NCBI GenBank assembly: GCA_963931925.1
Contig: OZ007581.1
Location: forward strand, 10,460,192 to 10,524,191
Source: Onchidella celtica
Lineage: Eukaryota; Mollusca; Gastropoda; Systellommatophora; Onchidiidae
Length of the DNA: 64,000 bases
Reading direction: 5' to 3'
Of the stretch, positions 42,811-54,818 are shown one piece after another. A program made the translations under genes and the position numbers. Every line of letters begins with the position of its first letter. Within the stretch, counting starts at the first letter, position 1. Under the pieces are notes generated by a model, which saw only the letters and a list, made by a program, of their open reading frames with translations, did not search any database and was not told the DNA's origin.

Positions 42811-43754
42811 ATCAACAGACTGTCAACTACAGAATTGTTGAACATGTTATGTAGTTGGGCAGGGGGAGAAATAAAGAAAGAAAGGGGGCGAGGCGGTGAG
42901 CGGAAAAGCCGGATGGCGGGGGGTGGGGTTGAAGGAGAGAATGAGGGTGGCGACCTGAGAATATGAGAAGTACGGAAGTCCTGACCAAATCTGTGGCCAC
43001 CTGGCCTACCTAAGCAAAGGACATGTTGCTACTGAGAAAACAACTTTCTGCTTCTTCCCCGGCTTTTTACATTGTGTGTGTACACAAATTGTGTGTGTGT
43101 GTGGAACTATTTGTTTTTGCTTTCTGCATGAGTGTGTCAGCCTGGCCGTGTGTTTGTGTACGCACGTGTTACTGCACTGTTTGTGTGAATGTACACTAGC
43201 GCCGGTTGGTCTAAATGCGCAAGTGTGTCTCTCTCTGAAGTCCCATTCATTCCTGCAACTGTATTGTCTTTATAATAATGCATGTTCATTTTACAGGGAT
43301 GACAAATAATTTTTGCAAAAAAAAAAAAAAAAACTGAAAACTAAACGTGTCATCGTGTTTGCACCGAAACAAACATTTTTTTAAAAACAGTTTTTAAATA
43401 ATCACTAACACACATAATACAATTAAATACACAAACGAAAAAAACAATGGAAAACTCGGGACTGCCGGAAAAACCCCGGATTTTTGGCATCCTTGATATT
43501 AGGTCCCCAGTGGATACAATCCAGACGGTACACTCTACCTAGTAGCAAAGACCTGAGGAGCCATGGCACTGAAGTTGGAGTTTGGGATGGATTTTAGTTT
43601 TCATTATCACACAGATCACGGTTACAAACAATATCAGCATTTTTCAAGGTGTTGTTGTTGTTGTTGTTGTACGTTATATATTTGAAACCGTAACAAAATT
43701 TAACACTTTGACTCCGAGACCACACCTGAGACAATGAATACCGAGACGGACCAT
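42811..43754. other. unique sequence
   Basis: About 17 A near 43317-43333 and (GTT)n near 43651-43670. No gene recognised. Confidence 0.4.
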
Positions 43755-43970
43755 TCCTTCTTTCACGATATGTCCACAGCTTGTGCGCGTATAAACACGG
43801 TGAGTACTGCTCACAGAGCTCTGTGGTACTATCTTTTTCGTTCAGTTATGAAGGCGAATTGTTGCATTGTTGACATGGATGGTACGCGCACAAGCCGGCG
43901 GACGGAAAATGATGAACTGGTCCGTCTCGATATCCTGTGCGTGTCTCGGACCACACTACGTGATTTCACT
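43755..43970 (+). repeat. dispersed repeat U, copy 2
   Basis: Counterpart of 10560-10775. An 86-codon frame (MSTACARINTVSTAHRALWY...) is open here but interrupted in the other copy. Differences are mostly transitions and not clearly synonymous. Confidence 0.7.
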
Positions 43971-44752
43971 AACCACAGTGCAATCTCCCATTAAAACCTT
44001 CTAATTTGGCCATCGGTGTACTTCGTCACGTCTGTGATCTCTCTCCCTCTCTCCATCCCCCCTTCCGTTTGAAAGTCACAAATCTAAAACACCTCATTTA
44101 CTAGCGTGTCAACGATTTCCCCATCTTACAGGACAACGTCCTTATGGGTGAGAGTGGGATAGACAGAAAAGAAAAAAACTCTACTGAAGAGGTAAAGAAA
44201 GAATAAATAGAACGAAAAGACTCCTTTGAAAGACAGACTCCATATAAAAAGAACAAATTCACGTAGAACGAACAGACTCTACCGTAGACAGAAAGAAAAC
44301 GCTTTGCTTCACAAACCAAAAGAAAAGAAACAGACAGGATGAAAAGACGCTGCTGGAGATAGACAGGTCTAAAGAAAAACTTCTACTGAACAGTGAAAGA
44401 GAGAACAAATAAACAGAACGAATAGACTACCGTAGATAGACAGAAAGACAAGACTGTACGAAACGGAATGAATGGATAAGATCAGAGAGGTCTACTGACA
44501 CTGTATCATGGGGACAGCTCAGAACGAGGCTGTCAATAGTACCGTATTACGTACTACACAAATCTCGCGGTTCATTCATAAAACTGGGCGTGGAGTGCTC
44601 CATTCATAGAGGGGGTTGGGGGGGGGGGGGGTGGGGGAATCTGTGAGTGGACTGTGGACTCCACGTCTAAATCCCCTGGGACTGGATCCCGCCAGTCTCT
44701 GACAGCCCGCGGACCTCCATGCACTCCACTCTCATGTCATCCTCCCTAATCT
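43971..44752. other. unique sequence
   Basis: AGACAGAAAGA-type motifs recur irregularly (44155-44450). G run about 44617-44630. No gene. Confidence 0.4.
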
Positions 44753-45158
44753 ACCTATCTCAGTGGTTCTCAAACCTTTCAAGTCCTATATTGTGTAACC
44801 TTTCTGCTATTCTCCAATCTCATGCGCTGTTTTCTCCACACACAATGCACTAGTTAAAAAAAAAAAAAAAAAACTCTCTCTCTCTCTCTCTCTCTCCCTT
44901 CTTTCTTTCCATCTGTCTCTTCTTCCTTTTCTCCCTCTCTCTCTTTCTCTCTTCTCTCTAGCTCTCTCTCGCTCTCTGCCTCTGGAACGGCAGTGCCAAT
45001 TATTATGCACAAGCTGGAATACTAAAAATAAAAATAGGGTGGGGGTGAGAGGGGGGGGGGGTGGGGAGGAACAAAACGCGTCCTCTTGATCATAATTTAA
45101 TTTTAAGAAAATCGCAAAACAAACAACTGTTTACTGTACTTGATTTGCAGCTATTACT

Positions 45159-45227
<69 letters not shown>

Positions 45228-45530
45228 AAGACAGAGAAAGAGAGGGGGGGAGAGAGAGAAAGAAAGAGAGAGAGAGAGAGAGAGAACGGCGCCTACGTAG
45301 CTGATAATCGTACAAAACGACAAACCATTCAGTCAAAACGCCCTAACAGATTGGAGAACTCGATGCATTCTTTATACAAAAGATTATTATACAATCATGT
45401 TGCTGCTCTCATAAATGCAAATACTTATTGATAATAAACTCAAATAACATATTTAAAAAACACACAAAAAAACTATTTACTGCTTCCCCCCCCCCCCTTT
45501 TCCTACAGGCTGGGAACTCCTGACCTAACC
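44753..45530 (+). mobile_element. hAT-like MITE with CT and GA arms
   Basis: The left end CAGTGGTTCTCAAACC starts at 44761. The right end, read inward on the minus strand from 45522, is CAGGAGTTCCCAGCCTG. The outer 8-bp flanks are ACCTATCT (44753-44760) and ACCTAACC (45523-45530), matching at six of eight bases, consistent with an old hAT duplication. Inside, a CT tract (44873-44965) and a GA tract (45161-45285) are inverted in composition. No transposase. Confidence 0.55.
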
Positions 45531-45819
45531 AAATGTCACCAAAGCCAAGACTTACTATAAAAGGTCTAAGGTCTTACACCAAATATGATAGTCGGTCCAT
45601 TAAAGGAAGCTTTGCTCGCAGAATCATCGGAATATATTGTTGTGTGAACAAGGAAGCTTTTGTCGTAGATCCATTCATAAAACTGTCTAGTCCCGCCATT
45701 CTTAAACCCTGTCTGTGGGTCAGATGTCGGCCACTCTAAAGTACATTGTGGGCAAAGTGCATGTATTTTGGGACTGTGCTAGGTCTTGTAGAGAAAACAC
45801 CATACACTCCCATTTAGAT
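45531..45819. other. unique sequence
   Basis: Nothing recognised. Confidence 0.4.
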
Positions 45820-46275
45820 GAAATTTTGTATTTTCTATTTTGTATTTTTTGTATGGGAAATTTGCCTTAGTGTCATTGAAGCCCAGATACAACTGAAGCA
45901 AACATGTCGTCGTCACAGTGCAGTGCCGGTCGGCAGGTTTCCTTTTGGAGGGGGGGGGGGGGGAGTGGTTTTTGTTGGGTTGTTTTTTTGCCCGGGCAGA
46001 GACCTGTTCGGCCTGCTCTCCTCGATTTCCAACTGCCAAGGTATCTTCAACGTCGGCAACGTGCGCACGGGCCGTCCGAGTTTTTCGTCCTTATCCGAGA
46101 AGACTTACTAGACGCTCGATCCTACCTACCATAGGATCAGGAACAGGAAAATATGAAAATGTATGAGAAAAATCCCAAAAATTCCAACATGCCTGCACCG
46201 ACCGGGATATCTGAACTCGGTACCTTCGGCATGAGAGGCGAGGAGCACCTTGGCTCTAGACCACCGTGCCCCGTC
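45820..46275 (-). mobile_element. SINE family 1, copy E with tail B
   Basis: Minus-strand copy. The tRNA-like head is at 46190-46274 (B-box degraded: GGGATATCTGAACTCGG), the body follows to about 45985, then a homopolymer (G run 45949-45963), then tail B (complement of GGGAAATTTGCCTTAGTGTC and ACAGTGCAGTGCCGGTCGGC) at about 45848-45940. Confidence 0.85.
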
Positions 46276-46698
46276 GCCTCTTATTCACTTTTTCACGTCC
46301 GTTGACAGAATGAAATAATATGCCATAATTTTTGTATCTGGGTTAGAAGTTTGCACGACTAAAGTTGAGCTTTCCTGTGTGGGGAAACGGATCTGTGGGT
46401 ACGCCGTTTCGGCACACTTAACAAATATTCTTTCTGTTTGCTGGTTACAACTAATTTCAAACTGGTCAAATAAGTATGAAAATAGTACATTATTTTTAGC
46501 AGGCAAAAATTAGTTATTTTTTAAATCAAAATTGCACAGTTTCCTAAAACTAGAGCATCAAGTACCATAATCAATGACCTGTTCCAAACATGGAATACTT
46601 GACATTACAGCAGGGTTATTGTTATGATAAATTATAATGGCAAACGGCTGCAGCACAGCAACATCAGGATCGAAATTCATCCCAATATCGGCTCAGAT
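46276..46698. other. unique sequence
   Basis: Nothing recognised. Confidence 0.4.
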
Positions 46699-46717
46699 AG
46701 ATCGATAGACAGACAGG

Positions 46718-46757
<40 letters not shown>

Positions 46758-46776
46758 GACAGACAGACAGACAGAC

Positions 46777-46845
<69 letters not shown>
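46699..46845. repeat. GACA/GATA microsatellite
   Basis: (GACA)n about 46720-46778 passing into (GATA)n about 46778-46843. The same pair of motifs, in reverse order, is at 1.58-1.67 kb. Confidence 0.93.
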
Positions 46846-47224
46846 CGGACGAATGAATGGATGGAGGAACAGAACACCAGACATCAAAAGCCAGTTGCCG
46901 CCACACACCAACCATAAACAAACACACCGTCTAACAGATAAAGAAACACAATAGCCATATCACAGAGTTTGTCCTCTCCAGCTATCTGTATCACACAATA
47001 CAAAACAAAAAATGATACAGTCCGGAAATAGATTTCATTATGTCTGTCTGTGCGTAAACAATGGCCCGGGGGGGGGGGGTGGGAGAGAGAGAGAAACAAA
47101 CAAACCGATCAGGTTTATATAAATATGTGGACAAATTGGATGTATATATAGTGTATAAGTTGTTACAAGAGAAACAGACATGTCAGTGTCACTGAGAGCT
47201 GGAACAGGTTGGTTCGGGTTGCGT
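46846..47224. other. unique sequence
   Basis: G run about 47069-47079. No gene recognised. Confidence 0.4.
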
Positions 47225-47365
47225 AATTTTTTTCCGTACGAGCTTTAGCAAATTCAGGAGCGGGGCAGCAACAGACCCCCAAACACAGGTCATCGGCTAA
47301 GGCATTTCTCGTCCTAACTCCTATCAAACACTGCCATGGGTGCTGCAATCTCTGGACTGGCACAG
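47225..47365 (-). mobile_element. MITE-1 partial copy
   Basis: AATTTTTTTCCGTACGAGCT, GCAAATTCAGGAGCGGGGCA, ACAGACCCCCAAACACAGGT and ACTGCCATGGGTGCTGCAAT match MITE-1 in the same orientation as the 6.2-kb copy. The distal half is missing. Confidence 0.8.
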
Positions 47366-47780
47366 TTAATAAGGTAGATTTTACCATGTAAAGGAACTAC
47401 TGGTATCATAAAGTGCAGGATTTGCATGCAGTGCTTCCATAAGCTCCCCCCACTATTACTATTAGAGGTGGAAAGAGAGTAAAAATCAACTCAATCGACG
47501 GTACTTACCTTATGGATAGCCCCAGGCCCAGTTTCTGGAAACTGGGAGGGGGGGGGGAGAAAGAGAAGCTAGGATGAGCAAAATGGTTGTATGCAGGGGG
47601 TAGAGGGGTTGCAGGAAGAGACAAGATATTAATACCGTTCAGCTCACGTAACAATAACCTTTTGTTGTGCCTTCCTGACTATTATTACATTGTTTTGTTT
47701 CTACTACCACTAGATCTAGTACTGTCTGTCGTTTTGTTGGGTTTTTTTTTTTTGATGGCTCGTCTCGAGTGAACTACCGG
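47366..47780. other. unique sequence
   Basis: G run about 47547-47559. No gene recognised. Confidence 0.4.
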
Positions 47781-48015
47781 TAACTCGGTTTCTGGACAGG
47801 CGGGGTGGGTGTGGTTAATGTGTGCGTGTATGTTTGTCTGTGTTAGTCTGGAGGTGTGTGAGTGAGGTCGGGGGTTAGGGTGGGGTGGGGGGGGGGGTGT
47901 TTGGGGCTGGGAGGTGTCCATGAATGATATGGATTGAAATAAAGGGTATGAAAAGTGTACATCAAAGAAGGGACAGTAGGCGGGAGGGGGGGGGTGGGGT
48001 GGGGGGGGGGTGTGT
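47781..48015. repeat. G-rich low-complexity block
   Basis: GT-rich and G-rich with G runs near 47885-47898, 47985-47992 and 48000-48010. Confidence 0.8.
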
Positions 48016-48224
48016 CAAATATCACAAGAATCGCGTTCATGCAATGACATACTTTTGAGTGTGGCCTATTACTATTAGGATGAAGATGAAAGCCACATTT
48101 AATTTTGAAAACACTGTCAATGTCTTACCCCATTACAGTGGCAGTACATGTGCTATTATGACTAACGGGGGATACTAGGGCTACAAGTCACGAGATGACA
48201 GGACAGACACAACAGTTTAACTAG

Positions 48225-48625
48225 GACTGGTGCTGGCTGGCCTCTCATGCCGATGGTACCGGGTTCAAATCTCCGGTCGGTGTAGGGATGGTTGGTGGAA
48301 TTTTTTTTTTTTTTTTTCGCAGGAAAAAAATCCTGCCCCTTATCGGCCTATGGTAGGCAGATCTAGGACCGAGCACCCAGTCTTCTCGGATAAGGGCGAA
48401 ACACTCGAAGGGCCCATGTGCACGTTAAAGATAACTTGGCAGTTAAAAAGTCAAGAAGAGCTGCAGACCTAACAAGGCCGCTGCCCGGGCAAAATTAAAA
48501 ACAACAACAACTAATCCCTACCACAAAAACACACACAAACATTTTAAACCAGAAAATTAAAAACAAGAAACGTAAAGTGTTAATGCCCAGAGAAGCGAAA
48601 CTTCTGAAATAAAGAGCTAAAACCA
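48225..48625 (+). mobile_element. SINE family 1, copy F
   Basis: Starts in the tRNA head (GGCCTCTCATGCCGATGGTA, then B-box GGGTTCAAATCTCC) and runs to a type-A tail ending CTTCTGAAATAAAGAGCTAA. The A-box half is degraded. Confidence 0.9.
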
Positions 48626-49625
48626 ATAGTAATTTAACTCACTTTAACTCACTTAGACTATAGGACCAGACAGAGGTGGGGGGGGGGTGAGTTTTGTCTT
48701 TTCATGAACAATGTGGATTGTGGATTTCTCCAGATAGGGTGCGAAAATCATGGATAAAATAGAGGTAAATTAAAAGAGGACAGAAAATACATAGTGAAAT
48801 TGAGACATGAGAACGACGAGAGGACGAGGGGAAAGACGGACAAGCAGGGGAGCCAACTGAATTAAATCTACAAATAAAAGAGGGAGAGAGGGGAGGGAGG
48901 GAGATAAATGACACATTGAAATAAAACTGGACAGAGGGACGGAAGCAAAGAGGCGGGGGGATAAAGGCGGGGTAGAAAGGAAGGAAGAGAAATACAAAAA
49001 ATAAAAAAAATAAAAAAATGGTGCTTTTTTTTTTTAATTTTGTGTGTGTGGGGAGAGGGAAGACATGGAAAAGCAACAGATTGATAACTTTGCCAGAATC
49101 ATAGAAAGAAAACGGAAGAAAAAGCAACAAATAAAAAAAAAATCAGCGTGGAGTTAGGCCTTTTTTGTAGACGCGAATTGAAGAAACAACGTAAAAAGCT
49201 CCTTAGGAAGGGAAAGTGGCTCTGTATCTGAATAATCCAGTACAGTTGAGTGCAGTCCGGGCAAAGTAATTACTACAAGTGTGTGGTGGCAGCTATAGGC
49301 AAACACGGGGGGTTGGGGTTTGGCGTGGGGGAGTGAGGGGGGGGGGGAAGGAGCACAAGTCAAGGCCACTGGCTGTCAGAACAGATAAACTATTACAATT
49401 ATTATGACCTGTGTTAGGCCTACTGTCAACACCACAGCCAGAGATGGCCTGCATGCTGTACTACGGCGCCCCTCGCGTGTCTATCTTCACGTTCCATTAA
49501 CGATGAGGCAGACAATGGAAGAAAAAAAAAAAACTATATTAAAATAGCATACGCCAGGGCTTATCCTGTTCTGGTGATGATGATGGTTATATTTTTTCTC
49601 TTTTTTTTTTAAGGCCAAGTTGAGT
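48626..49625. other. unique sequence with runs
   Basis: G run about 48677-48686, A/T runs near 48998-49036, G run about 49337-49348. No gene recognised. Confidence 0.4.
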
Positions 49626-49981
49626 CTGAGTGTGTGTGAGAGGGAGAGAGGGATAGAGAGAGAGAGGGGGGGTGAGAGCCAGAGAGAGGGAGAAAGTGAA
49701 ACAGAGAGAGAGAGAGACGGGAGTGGATAGATAGACAGACAGACAGACATAAATTGTAAGTGTGCTTGTGTGTGAGAGAGAGAGAGAGAGTGGAGAAGAC
49801 AGAAAGAAAGACAGAGAGAGAGAAGGGGGGGGGGGGGGAAGAAACAGAAATTCCAGAAAAAAAACAACTTTTCAGGATTTATAAGCAAAAAACTGAATGA
49901 CTTTCTATGTCAGACTTAGTTGTTACACTGGCTTCCTTTGAGGACAACATGGCGAAATACTGCAGTGGATGGAGTGTGTAT

Positions 49982-50043
<62 letters not shown>

Positions 50044-50120
50044 AGGACAGACAAAAGAGAAAGACAAAAAGAAAAACAGGAAAAAAAGGAAAAAGGACAG
50101 AGAAAGAATTCGAGTTAAAA
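49626..50120. repeat. (GA)n-rich tracts with short unique gap
   Basis: GA-rich 49636-49838 and 49982-50110, separated by about 140 bp of mixed sequence. Confidence 0.85.
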
Positions 50121-50625
50121 AAAAAAACATCCGCACCTATATAGAAAAAAAAATGGACTTGGAAAGGGGAAAATGGGAAACAAAACAAAAGGTGGGGAAT
50201 TTTCGGTTGGGGGGGGGGGGGGGAGGGGGCGGGATAACTTACCTGACGTGACGTGGACAAGCTTGACATGGGTGCCTGCTGGAAATAACTAACTTCGTCT
50301 GTTTATGTAAGGATGAAGGTTTTTTGTTTGTTTTTTTTTTTTTACAAAATGGGGGCAAGTGAAAGAGAAATGATGTTTCTATGTTGCTTTGTGTGTGTGT
50401 GTGTGTGTGTATGGGGGGGGGGGTTAAATAAAATACGAGTGAAAAATGAAAGAAAAAAAACAAATGATGTTTCTCCGTTTGTTCGTGTGTTTTGGGGGGG
50501 GGGGGGGTATTTAAAAGGAAGGAAGTTTTTTACAAAATGGGGGGGGGGGGGGGAAGGCGAGCAGTGAAAGAGAAATGATGTTTCTGTTGCTTGGAGGGAA
50601 GAGGGGGGCGGCAAAGGTTTTTTTT
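50121..50625. repeat. G-run cluster
   Basis: Four G tracts (about 50209-50223, 50413-50423, 50494-50507, 50539-50553). Sequences near the last three are related (ACAAAATGGGGG, GTGAAAGAGAAATGATGTTT), so this is a diverged tandem repeat carrying its G run in each unit. Confidence 0.72.
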
Positions 50626-50630
50626 TTAAT

Positions 50631-50895
50631 ATGAGTGAAAATAAAAATATAAGAGTGAAAATAAAAATATAAGAGTGAAAATGAAAATATAAGAGTGAAA
50701 ATGAAAATATAAGAGTGAAAATGAAAATATGAGTGAAAATGAAAATATAAGAGTGAAAATGAAAATATAAGAGTGAAAATGAAAATATAAGAGTGAAAAT
50801 GAAAATATGAGTGAAAATGAAAATATGAGTGAAAATGAAAATATGAGTGAAAATGAAAATATGAGTGAAAATGAAAATATGAGTGAAAATGAAAA
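50631..50895 (+). repeat. 18/20-bp minisatellite
   Basis: Units AATATAAGAGTGAAAATGAA (20 bp) and AATATGAGTGAAAATGAA (18 bp). A block of 20-bp units is followed by a block of 18-bp units. Frames here (IFTHIF on minus, MSENEN on plus) are by-products. Confidence 0.92.
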
Positions 50896-51420
50896 AAAAA
50901 AAAAACAACGAAATGCCGTTCCTGCGTTTGTTTGGTTGTTTGGTTGGGGGGGGGGGGGGGGGGGGTCCGACAGCTGCGACCTTGAGAATAATTGAGACCC
51001 CAAAAGCTCGGTAAGAAAAAAAGTTCAAGCAGTCTTTTGACGAAGCTAATGATTTTGCATTTTAAGTTTATGTAGTTTTTTGTTTCTTTCCTACACAAAT
51101 CACTTCCTGAACATGTTTCTCTTTGTTGGTGATGGATGATTTGGCTGGTTGTGCGTTTTGTATGGTTTTTTGTCTGTTGTCTTGTTTGTGCTTGGAATGG
51201 GACATCGTGTGGAAATGGCCTTAGTCTAAAAAAAATTTTAAAAACGAATGTCAGTATTGTCAGCCCGTCCATTCGTTCGTTTCTTTTCTCTCCTTCTATC
51301 ATTCTATCTGTCCTTCCGTCTCCTCTCCCGTGATGCTCATCCGTTCAGCTGTCTAGCCTCCTTCCTTCACTCACCTCAAACTTCCTCCACCATCTAACCG
51401 TCTATACATCCGTTTTTCTT
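50896..51420. other. ~20-G tract and unique sequence
   Basis: About 20 G at 50946-50965. No gene recognised beyond it. Confidence 0.5.
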
Positions 51421-51778
51421 TCTGTCTCTCTCTCTCCGTCTGTCGAGTCCTGGGAGGTGTTAGGTTAGTGTGTGTGTGTGTGTGTGTGTGTGTGAATTTG
51501 AAGGAAGGGCTATGTATGTATGTGTCCAGAACAGAGAAATAGAGAGGCATGGTTTCTTTCCCCCACCCCCACCCCCCAACCTCTCTCTCTCTCTGTTTCT
51601 CCTCCTCTCTCTTTCTCTGTTTCTCCTCATCTCTCTCTCTCTCTCTCTTTCTCTGTTTCTCCTCATCTCTCTCTCTCTCTCTTTCTCCATCTCTCTCTCT
51701 CTCTTTCTCTGTTTCTCCATATATCTCTCTCTCTCTCTCTGTTCCTCCTCATCTCTCTCTCTCTTTCTCTGTTTCTCC

Positions 51779-51816
<38 letters not shown>

Positions 51817-51870
51817 GTTTCTCCATATCTCTCTCTTTCTCTCTCTTGCTCTGTTTCTCCATCTCTCTCG
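51421..51870. repeat. GT then (CT)n-rich tract
   Basis: (GT)n 51469-51493, then CT-rich 51580-51868 with CTGTTTCTCC interruptions at roughly regular intervals. Confidence 0.9.
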
Positions 51871-52230
51871 GTCTTGTGACAGCTGTCAGCTACCCTACCC
51901 GTCCCACAATCCCAATGAAACGTACCCAGAGTCCCGTTTGGCCATTAATCTCTCTGTAACTGACCGCTTGACCGCAGGGCACTTGATAAGGTAATAACTG
52001 GTAACGTGCACGGTCATTTAAGATTTTTTTTTTTTTTGCTTGTTTCTGTCTAGGTCAGGGGTGGAGCGCTGACCGTTTATCCACACGACATCTGGACATA
52101 AACAATAGATCTGCTACGTACGTTAACAAGTAAATCGGTGGTAATGTCCGCTGTGCTGATGGGTAGATAACTCCATTGGGTGCATCAGACAGGGGGGAGG
52201 TCACTCAAGCATGGCCAGTAGTTTGTATCT
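51871..52230. other. unique sequence
   Basis: Nothing recognised. Confidence 0.4.
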
Positions 52231-52238
52231 CTGATGGT

Positions 52239-52275
<37 letters not shown>

Positions 52276-52490
52276 AAGAGATGGAGGAGAAACACAGAGG
52301 GAAAGAGAGGGAGAGAGAGAGATGATGTGAGAGAGAGATGGTGAGACAGAGAGAGAGAGAGAGATGGGGAGAAACACAGAGAGAGAGAGAGGGTGAGAAA
52401 CAGAGAACGAATGGGGAGGAGAGCCAGACAGAAAAGGTGGAGAAAAACGGAGAGACATGGGGAGAAACAGAGAGAGAGGGAGGGGGAGGC
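52231..52490. repeat. (GA)n-rich tract
   Basis: Purine-rich with GGGGAGAAACAGAGA units. Confidence 0.88.
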
Positions 52491-52805
52491 ACTATGACTC
52501 TCTCTTTCCCTGTCCTAGACACATCCATCCCCACCCCCCTCAAATACACACACACACTGTTACTCTCTAACCCCTCCCAGGACTCGACAGCTTTCAGCAC
52601 TAGCACGTGTCACATACATTATGGCGAACAACAAAAATAAAAAAAATGAGATTACGCCCTTCTGCCATGCTCTGTCTGACATGATAACATGGTGAATACA
52701 TGCAGAAAAATTGTCTTGGTCAAATGGCGTTGACAGGTGGACTGTGGGGCAACATGGGATGAGACAGAAAAAAAAAAACAAACAACAACAATATTTCAAA
52801 GCTGA

Positions 52806-52846
52806 TAAGCGGACGGATTTTCGCGGATCCCCGGAACTCTCACAGC
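52806..52846 (-). mobile_element. hAT-like terminus
   Basis: On the minus strand from about 52846: CAGGGCTGTGAGAGTTCCGG, then GGATCCGCGAAAATCCG. A related segment is at about 38822-38845. No partner end located. Confidence 0.45.
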
Positions 52847-52990
52847 CCTGATTTAAATTATAAGCCAGAAAGAACGGTAGAAAATAATTATTTCAGAATT
52901 TTAATTGCAATAATAATTCTTTTGATGTTAAAGGGTGAGTTACACCGAGGCTGGCGTGTACTGATTTCTCCCGTAGCACGACAGAAATGT

Positions 52991-53535
52991 TATTTGCTAT
53001 AGACAGACATTCAAAGGGAAAGAAGGAGAGAATAAGTACTTGCTATAGACAGACATTCAAAGGCCTAATGAAAGAAAGAAGAAAAATTAAGTACTTGCTA
53101 TAGACAGCCATTCAAACGAAGGAAGAAACAAGTACTTGCTATAGACAGCCATTCAAACGAAGGAAGAAACAAGTACTTGCTAAAGACAGCCATTCAAACG
53201 AAGGAAGAAACAAGTACTTGCTATAGACAGCCATTCAAACGAAGGAAGAAACAAGTACTTGCTATAGACAGCCATTCAAACGAAGGAAGAAACAAGTACT
53301 TGCTTTGGACAGCCATTCAAACGAAGGAAGAAACAAGTACTTGTTATAGACAGACATTCAAAGGCCTGCTTAAGGAAAGAAGGAAAAAATAAGTACTTGT
53401 TATAGACAGACATTCAAAGGAAAGACGAAACAAGTATTTGCTATAGACAGACATTCAAAAGAAGGAAAAAACATGTACTTGCTATAGACAGACATTCAAA
53501 GGCCTGCTTAAGGAAAGAAGGAAAAAATAAGAGAC
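52991..53535 (+). repeat. 41-bp minisatellite with longer edge units
   Basis: TACTTGCTATAGACAGCCAT starts units at 53092, 53133, 53174, 53215, 53256 and 53297, giving exact 41-bp spacing. Edge units are longer and carry AGACATTCAAAGGCCT plus A-rich insertions. Confidence 0.93.
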
Positions 53536-53984
53536 GTTTCTTGAGTGGGCATTACCCAGCATGAGCCACAGCACGCCCTGTCCAATCCATTGCCCACGCT
53601 ATCAGTCTGTGGCACTGACGCCAAAGCCGTCTCTGTCTGGATGAGAATTCACGGAACCAACTTTTTGCTGAAGATCACTGATAAATTTATTTTTTTTAAG
53701 GGTTCAGATTGAAATGCGAGTTGAAATATATTCATTCTATGCCATAACTCACTGATTCCAGATCACTAAATAAAATAAATAATTAAATAAATAAATGAAT
53801 AAACATGTCCACAATTAAACGAACAGAGATCAAAATAATTTAATTAATAAAAAGACGCCTGCATAGACCTAGGTATGGTTGTACGTACGTGAAGAAATTC
53901 AACGTGAACAATTGATAAAAAAAATTGTAATAATATAATGTAGATAAGCATGAGAGTACGCAGATAAACAAGTAAATGAATATA
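53536..53984. other. unique sequence
   Basis: Nothing recognised; AT-rich. Confidence 0.4.
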
Positions 53985-54112
53985 CAGCTGTCTATGGGGA
54001 CTATCCTGGGGATCGGACCCTTTGGAGTCTTCTATCCCAGAATTGGCAACTGCATACTGAATTCTGCGGTGTCAGACGTTCATCGACTTAACAACTGAGC
54101 ACATGTTCATCA
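53985..54112 (-). mobile_element. tRNA-like SINE head candidate (third family)
   Basis: On the minus strand TGCTCAGTTGTTAAGTCGAT resembles a Pol III A-box region and AGGGTCCGATCCCCAG a B-box. The A-B spacing is longer than in a normal tRNA. No second copy was found in the window. Confidence 0.35.
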
Positions 54113-54818
54113 AAATGGTTGTGACAGATTGATTAGGATGGGCAGTGGATACACATTCATGATTATTCATGATTAAAAAAGTAAGAAGATTATAATAAAT
54201 GGAATACACGCTATGTATCCAGTGAGTCCATGCAAAATAGCATTTAATACCTTTATATTACCAAAATCTTACAAAAGGATATTACCGTTCTAATGACCGG
54301 GCTTTCATACAAGGCGGAAGGAGGGGTGAAAAATCGCCAAAATCAAGCCCTACGGCCTTTACGGACGGCCCCTATGTATGAGGTATTGAGCCAGTGACCT
54401 TCACTCTGGTCTCGTTCCCACGGGCAAACACTTGCCAGGGTAGGGACCACCAATCAGCGGGCAGATAACTTTCTAAAGGAAACAAACCGAGGACAAAAGT
54501 AGAAGAAAAAGAAGATCCCCCCCCCCCCGTACTTTTGTATGCGTTCTAGCCCCCCAAAAAGACTCTGGGTCTTTTCTTTCAGCCCCTAGTGGTCCACATT
54601 TTCATTCTACGAGCCGGTAAAGGAGTGGTGGCCACGGAGTGTGTGTGTCGGGCGCCAACCGTACGGAATTCCCTACGCCATGTCGAATATTGCAATTTTT
54701 TTTAATTATCACCAATTCCGAATACGCGTATTTTTCAGTATCAATGCCTGTGATCAAATGAGCGAATCAAATGTTTTGATATGACAATGTATCGTATTCC
54801 AAAACAGAATTGCTGGTA
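54113..54818. other. unique sequence
   Basis: C run about 54516-54526. No gene recognised. Confidence 0.4.

Noticed and set aside
50342-51302. 228- and 263-codon frames with FIFTHIF or FSFSL repeats
   Set aside because: By-products of the 18/20-bp minisatellite joined to poly-C and poly-A translations.
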